From: CAVUNY01 sp963768585
Lineage (GTDB): Bacteria; Chloroflexota; Anaerolineae; Anaerolineales; Anaerolineaceae
Length of the DNA: 64,000 nt
Reading direction: 5' to 3'
NCBI GenBank assembly: GCA_963768585.1
Contig: CAVYIF010000004.1
Span: forward strand, 15,298 to 79,297
Shown in pieces: positions 60,823-64,000 of this stretch. The translations under genes and the position numbers were made by a program. A model generated the notes under the pieces. It worked only from the letters and a program-made list of their open reading frames with translations. It made no database searches and had not been told where the DNA came from. Position 1 is the stretch's first letter; every line of letters starts with the position of its first letter.

Positions 60823-61614
60823 TTATACTTCTAGAATTGGGATATGGATTCCATCTTGCTCGAGGATTTCTCTTACCAGTGATTCGTACATTTTCGCGGC
60901 ATTTGATTCGGGAGCATAAACGGAGATGGGCTGCCCGCGTGAGGGCGCCTCTGCCAGACGAGTGCTGCGCGGAATAATGGAGTTGAATACCTGGTTAGGA
61001 AAGTAATTGCGTACTTCGTTAACTACATCCCTTGCCAGCAAAATACGACTATCAAACATGGTCATCATCACCCCACGTACTTCCAGGTCTGGGAGAAGTG
61101 AGGCGCGAATACGGTTTATGGTCTGAGTGAGTTGCCCGAGGCCTTCCAGGGCAAGGTACTCGCATTGTACAGGAATAATCACCCCGTTTTGAGCTGCCAC
61201 CAGACCGTTAATGGTCAGCAACCCCAGCGATGGCGGGCAGTCGATCAAGATGTAATCAAAGCGGTTCTGGACTGTGGCCAATATATCCCGCAGGCGAAAT
61301 TCGCGCTTTTCGATATCAATTAATTCAATTTCGGCTCCAGAAAGCGCTGGAGAGGAGGGCAGCACCGAGAGCTTAAAGCGCGGGCTGTGCCAGATTTGGG
61401 GGATAATAGGGGCGCTGCCGATCAGCACTTCATATGTACCTTGTTTAATCGCGCGTTTGTCCAGCCCAACTGAAGACGTGGCATTGGCTTGCGGATCAAG
61501 ATCGACCAAAAGCACACGCTGACCATAATACCCCAGATATGCTGAGATATTGATTGCTGAAGTCGTTTTACCGACGCCACCTTTTTGATTGACCAGCGTG
61601 TAAGTTCGAGCCAT
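60823..61614 (-). CDS. parA: Chromosome-partitioning ATPase ParA/Soj
   Basis: The 263-residue ATPase has the deviant Walker A NQKGGVGKTTSA (Lys11 and Lys16), DLDPQANAT and IDCPPSLGLLTINGL. It works with ParB in origin segregation. ATG at 61614 is preferred; a longer opening would run 60 bases into the PfkB-type kinase gene. AGGAG sits immediately before the start. No gidA/rsmG or dnaA gene is nearby, so the pair is not in the common ancestral origin order. Confidence 0.94.
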   Translation of the reverse strand: MARTYTLVNQKGGVGKTTSAINISAYLGYYGQRVLLVDLDPQANATSSVGLDKRAIKQGTYEVLIGSAPIIPQIWHSPRFKLSVLPSSPALSGAEIELIDIEKREFRLRDILATVQNRFDYILIDCPPSLGLLTINGLVAAQNGVIIPVQCEYLALEGLGQLTQTINRIRASLLPDLEVRGVMMTMFDSRILLARDVVNEVRNYFPNQVFNSIIPRSTRLAEAPSRGQPISVYAPESNAAKMYESLVREILEQDGIHIPILEV

Positions 61615-61618
61615 TCTC

Positions 61619-62485
61619 CTAACCTTTGGGCAGGATTTCAACCATAGCAGCCTTAATTTCAGCTTCCGTGGGAACACCTTTCAAGCCTTGTCGGGTCACA
61701 GAATTTGCCGCAATTTGCGTGGCAAAACGAGCGGACTCCCACGGGTCGCGCGTGGTAGACAACCGGTAGAAGAACGAAGTGGAAAATATATCTCCCGCGC
61801 CGGTCGGATCAATTTCTGACACTTCCAGCGCATGGAAGCGGCGCAAATCGCCGTTCCAATACAAACGAGACCCGTTGTACCCCTCTGTAACGACCAGGAT
61901 CTTGATCGCGGAGACCATATCGTCGATCCAATTCTCGGAGCCCTGAACATCTTCAACGCTCAGGACAGCCGTCGAAGCATTACTAAGTACATAGGTTGAT
62001 TCAGGCCATTCACATGGGTGGACGTGCCCCTTTTCGTCCCAGGCACGCAGCCAGCCCTGAGGTGTTAAACACACCAGGGAATCTGTAAAAGCGCGCGCCA
62101 GGTTGGCGTCTACTTCCTGGGCAACCGGTCCAAGATGGATGATCGGGGTGTTGCGCCAAATTTCAGGCACATTGGCGATGGTCAGCATCGGGGCGCGGTG
62201 ATGTAAAAATTGAATACGCCCCCCTGGAGTGTTAATATTCTCAAAAGTGGTATTGTGATCTGTGTAACTGGCAGCCACCTGGATGCCTTCTAACTCGGGC
62301 ATGGGTAAATCGGGGGTAATCGAAGTCACGATGCCGACTTTTAACCCGAACGCCTTTGCAGTCAGAGCAGAATAGGATGCAGTTCCGCCCAGAACCGGGC
62401 CCTGGGGCGTCAGATCCTGGGTAATATGACCAATAACCATATAATCGATAGGCTCCAAAGCCTTAAGTGGATGATAGGAAAACAT
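61619..62485 (-). CDS. PfkB-family carbohydrate kinase
   Basis: The 288-residue protein starts near IDYMVIGHITQDLTPQGPVLGGTASYSALTA, typical of ribokinase-like enzymes, and has the catalytic DPTGAGDIFSTSF near the end. It lacks the first PfkB signature in full, so it may act on a nucleoside, inositol or sugar. The stop is four bases before the parA ATG. A sugar kinase at the head of a parAB operon is unusual. Confidence 0.85.
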   Translation of the reverse strand: MFSYHPLKALEPIDYMVIGHITQDLTPQGPVLGGTASYSALTAKAFGLKVGIVTSITPDLPMPELEGIQVAASYTDHNTTFENINTPGGRIQFLHHRAPMLTIANVPEIWRNTPIIHLGPVAQEVDANLARAFTDSLVCLTPQGWLRAWDEKGHVHPCEWPESTYVLSNASTAVLSVEDVQGSENWIDDMVSAIKILVVTEGYNGSRLYWNGDLRRFHALEVSEIDPTGAGDIFSTSFFYRLSTTRDPWESARFATQIAANSVTRQGLKGVPTEAEIKAAMVEILPKG

Positions 62486-62501
62486 TGAAATATTATAACC
62501 T

Positions 62502-63047
62502 CTAAGATGGGGTGGATTCTTCTATAACGGGGGGAGCCGGTTGTTCCTCATCCGGTTGAGAAGGCAGAAAACTGAGCGCGTCTTCGATGGAAGTATTCTC
62601 CTTGCGCATACCCGGAACCGGGGTTGCACAAAAAGGGCAAAGATTCCAGGAAAGATCCATGAGCTTGCCGCACTGGTGGCAGGGCTTGCGCAGCCGGGTA
62701 TGGCAGTTGGGACAGGCGGTCCATTCCTCTTTGATCCTGCGGCCGCATCCTGGACAGAGCGGGTTTTCCTCAATCGTTTGCAGAAGCGATTCTTCCTCCA
62801 ATGTGCGTTGATATTCCTCTTCCAGGGTGGTTGGAGGCCGGAGAATGAAGTAAATTAATACCCCAGGCACAAAGAGTACAGCGACCACCAAAACCGCCAG
62901 CAATCGCGCCAGGCGATCACGCGAGCGGACGCGAATATCCCGAAACGTCCAAAAGATCAGGCTGAGCCAGAGAGCAGCTAAGAAAGCGGCTCCCAGGGCG
63001 GCGGCGAAAAGGATCAAATTGCTGACCAAAACAGGATCTAGGGTCAT
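62502..63047 (-). CDS. Membrane protein with double zinc ribbon
   Basis: The 181-residue protein has two N-terminal helices (about 9-31 and 45-68) followed by paired zinc ribbons. The Cys pairs are CPGCGRR and CPNCHTR, then CHQCGKL and CPFCATP (about 97-145). The C-terminus is acidic and Pro-rich. Such proteins are widespread in Chloroflexota-like genomes without known function. An extended -10 lies upstream and the PfkB gene follows 16 bases after its stop. Confidence 0.85.
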   Translation of the reverse strand: MTLDPVLVSNLILFAAALGAAFLAALWLSLIFWTFRDIRVRSRDRLARLLAVLVVAVLFVPGVLIYFILRPPTTLEEEYQRTLEEESLLQTIEENPLCPGCGRRIKEEWTACPNCHTRLRKPCHQCGKLMDLSWNLCPFCATPVPGMRKENTSIEDALSFLPSQPDEEQPAPPVIEESTPS

Positions 63048-63065
63048 GCTGGCTCCAGTAAGTGA

Positions 63066-63074
63066 ATTATAGCA
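63066..63074 (-). promoter_or_regulatory. Putative extended -10 promoter of the zinc-ribbon gene
   Basis: The minus strand reads TGCTATAAT, about 20 bases before the ATG at 63047. It could start the long leftward series. Confidence 0.5.
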
Positions 63075-63094
63075 TGGATGAGAATCTGAAGGGC

Positions 63095-63123
63095 TTGCGG
63101 AAAAATTATGGTTCTAGTATAGT
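63095..63123 (+). promoter_or_regulatory. Putative promoter of radC
   Basis: TTGCGG (63095-63100) and TATAGT (63118-63123) are 17 bases apart. The predicted start is near 63130, about 40 bases before the radC ATG. Confidence 0.6.
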
Positions 63124-63170
63124 CACAGGATATTAGCAGCGGAAACAATTAAAAGGGGTAGGCATAGGGA

Positions 63171-63875
63171 ATGGATAAAGACGAACGGATTCGTTACCGG
63201 ATTCAAGACCTGGATGTGAACGAGCGTCCGCGCGAACGGTTGTCGAAGTATGGAGCGCAAGCACTAAGCAACGCCGAACTGCTGGCGATATTACTGCGGG
63301 TCGGGATGGAAGGCGAGAACGTGGTTCAACTCAGCCAACGTTTGTTGGCGGATTTTGGCGGATTACGCGGGCTGCACCAGGCAACCTTTGATGATGTGTG
63401 CCGCAAGAAAGGAATCGGCCCGGCCAAAGCCGCGCAGATTTTGGCTGCGATCGAAATGGGCCGCCGCATCCGCCTGGAAACCGTGGAGGAGAAGGCTGCT
63501 ATTCACAGTCCGGCAGATGCAGCAGCATTGGTGGAGTATGAAATGTCCGCCTTTCCACGAGAGCACCTGTGGGTCATCATCCTCGATACACGCAACCGTT
63601 TAATTCATATCGAGCATCTGTATCAAGGGTCGCTCAATTCATCAACCGTGCGTGTAGGCGAAGTTTTCAAAGGCGCGATCCAAAAGAATGGGGCCAGTGT
63701 GATCGTCGTTCACAACCATCCCAGCGGTGACCCGGCTCCCAGCCCGGAAGACATCAATCTGACGCGTTCACTGGTGCAGGCGGGAAAGCTGCTGGATATC
63801 GAGGTGCTCGATCACCTGGTGATCGGGCGCGGCCGTTTTATTTCATTAAAAGAGCGCGGTCTGGGTTTCGGATAA
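63171..63875 (+). CDS. radC: RadC-family JAB-domain protein
   Basis: The 234-residue protein has an N-terminal RadC helical segment (LSNAELLAILLRVG), helix-hairpin-helix KKGIGPAKAAQILA, and a JAMM-type metal domain with EHLWVIILDTRN, GEVFKGAIQKNGASVIVVHNHPSGDPAPSPED. RadC was long annotated as a DNA repair protein, but its true role is uncertain. A weak GGGGTAGG lies before the ATG. It has its own promoter and is followed by a tRNA gene. Confidence 0.93.
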   Translation: MDKDERIRYRIQDLDVNERPRERLSKYGAQALSNAELLAILLRVGMEGENVVQLSQRLLADFGGLRGLHQATFDDVCRKKGIGPAKAAQILAAIEMGRRIRLETVEEKAAIHSPADAAALVEYEMSAFPREHLWVIILDTRNRLIHIEHLYQGSLNSSTVRVGEVFKGAIQKNGASVIVVHNHPSGDPAPSPEDINLTRSLVQAGKLLDIEVLDHLVIGRGRFISLKERGLGFG

Positions 63876-63885
63876 CTGCGGATCG

Positions 63886-63914
63886 TTGACAAAACATCCG
63901 CATTGTAGTAATAT
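63886..63914 (+). promoter_or_regulatory. Promoter of the tRNA gene
   Basis: TTGACA (63886-63891) and TAATAT (63909-63914) are 17 bases apart, near consensus. Transcription would start about four bases before the tRNA. Confidence 0.78.
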
Positions 63915-63924
63915 TTTGCGCGCT

Positions 63925-63996
63925 GGCGAGGTAGCTCAACGGTGGAGCAGTGGACTCATAAGCCATTGGATGTGGGTTCAAATCCCACCCTCGCCA
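63925..63996 (+). tRNA. tRNA with CAT anticodon (elongator Met or Ile2)
   Basis: A 72-base cloverleaf fits well. The acceptor stem GGCGAGG pairs with CCTCGCC (63989-63995), D stem GCTC with GAGC, T arm GTGGG-TTCAAAT-CCCAC and discriminator A63996. The anticodon loop CTCATAA places CAT at 63957-63959. The first pair is G-C and the anticodon stem lacks three G-C pairs, so it is not an initiator. CAT can be Met, or Ile2 if lysidine-modified. The closing anticodon-stem pair is an A-G mismatch. CCA is not encoded. Confidence 0.93.
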
Positions 63997-64000
63997 CTGG

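Noticed and set aside
59959..61614. parS site or replication origin near parAB
   Set aside because: I saw no TGTTTCACGTGAAACA-like palindrome, DnaA-box cluster or dnaA/dnaN/rsmG neighbours. Two CACGTG cores at about 9.3 and 21.7 kb lack the flanking arms.
1..64000. CRISPR arrays, insertion sequences, prophage or integron
   Set aside because: Reading through the window I found no regularly spaced repeats, transposase, integrase, phage structural gene or terminal inverted repeats.

Overview
The window is gene-dense bacterial chromosome, about 64 kb with roughly 60 protein genes and one tRNA. It contains no insertion sequence, prophage, CRISPR array or rRNA. Gene content and style fit an anaerobic member of Chloroflexota, probably Anaerolineae. 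The hints are a MurA with Asp in place of the catalytic Cys, an FhaA/FhaB/SEDS envelope cluster without lipopolysaccharide genes, a PPi-type phosphofructokinase, many multi-spanning GT-C glycosyltransferases, and repeated OmpR-type regulators paired with small unknown proteins. The assignment is an inference from gene families; no 16S rRNA or marker set is present.

Layout. 0.1-6.6 kb: small protein plus response regulator, FmdB-type zinc ribbon, thioredoxin, murA, an alpha/beta hydrolase, a large thioredoxin-fold protein (DUF255) and a VanZ-like protein. 6.6-10.5 kb: a leftward operon of SIS-domain isomerase/deaminase, four-carbon acid sugar kinase (DUF1537) and GH4 glycosidase. 10.6-13.8 kb: a GNAT protein and two peptide-type ABC permeases. 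13.8-24.2 kb: seven consecutive GT-C-like membrane proteins, one leftward and six in a tight rightward operon. 24.3-27.1 kb: DegS-like histidine kinase, PPi-type PFK, Nudix hydrolase. 27.1-32.9 kb: a leftward run of two lipoproteins (one frameshifted), UDP-xylose synthase, GtrA, a BchI-like AAA+ ATPase, a TPR protein and rsmD. 32.9-38.5 kb: scpB, an rluB-type pseudouridine synthase, then a MarR gene with a two-gene heterodimeric ABC exporter, both exporter genes carrying an apparent frameshift. 38.6-43.3 kb: fhaA-fhaB-mtnP and a SEDS-penicillin-binding-protein fusion whose transpeptidase domain has lost all catalytic motifs. 43.3-51.6 kb: archease-rtcB, ybaK, a PHP protein, secG, a peptide-binding protein, a cobalamin adenosyltransferase, DUF554 and a DsbA-like oxidoreductase. 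51.6-63.0 kb: a long leftward gene series containing parA-parB, an amidohydrolase, two histidine kinases, a response regulator, a CpaF-type ATPase, an XRE regulator, a TPR protein and a GNAT. 63.2-64 kb: radC and a CAT-anticodon tRNA.

The main themes are envelope building (murA, SEDS fusion, GT-C array, UXS/GtrA, secG), signal transduction (three histidine kinases, two OmpR regulators, FHA proteins, a probable c-di-GMP-binding MshEN-like module on one kinase), RNA maintenance (rtcB/archease, rsmD, rluB, ybaK) and sugar catabolism. Three genes are broken by what look like single-base insertions while everything downstream stays conserved. This points to sequencing error or very recent inactivation.
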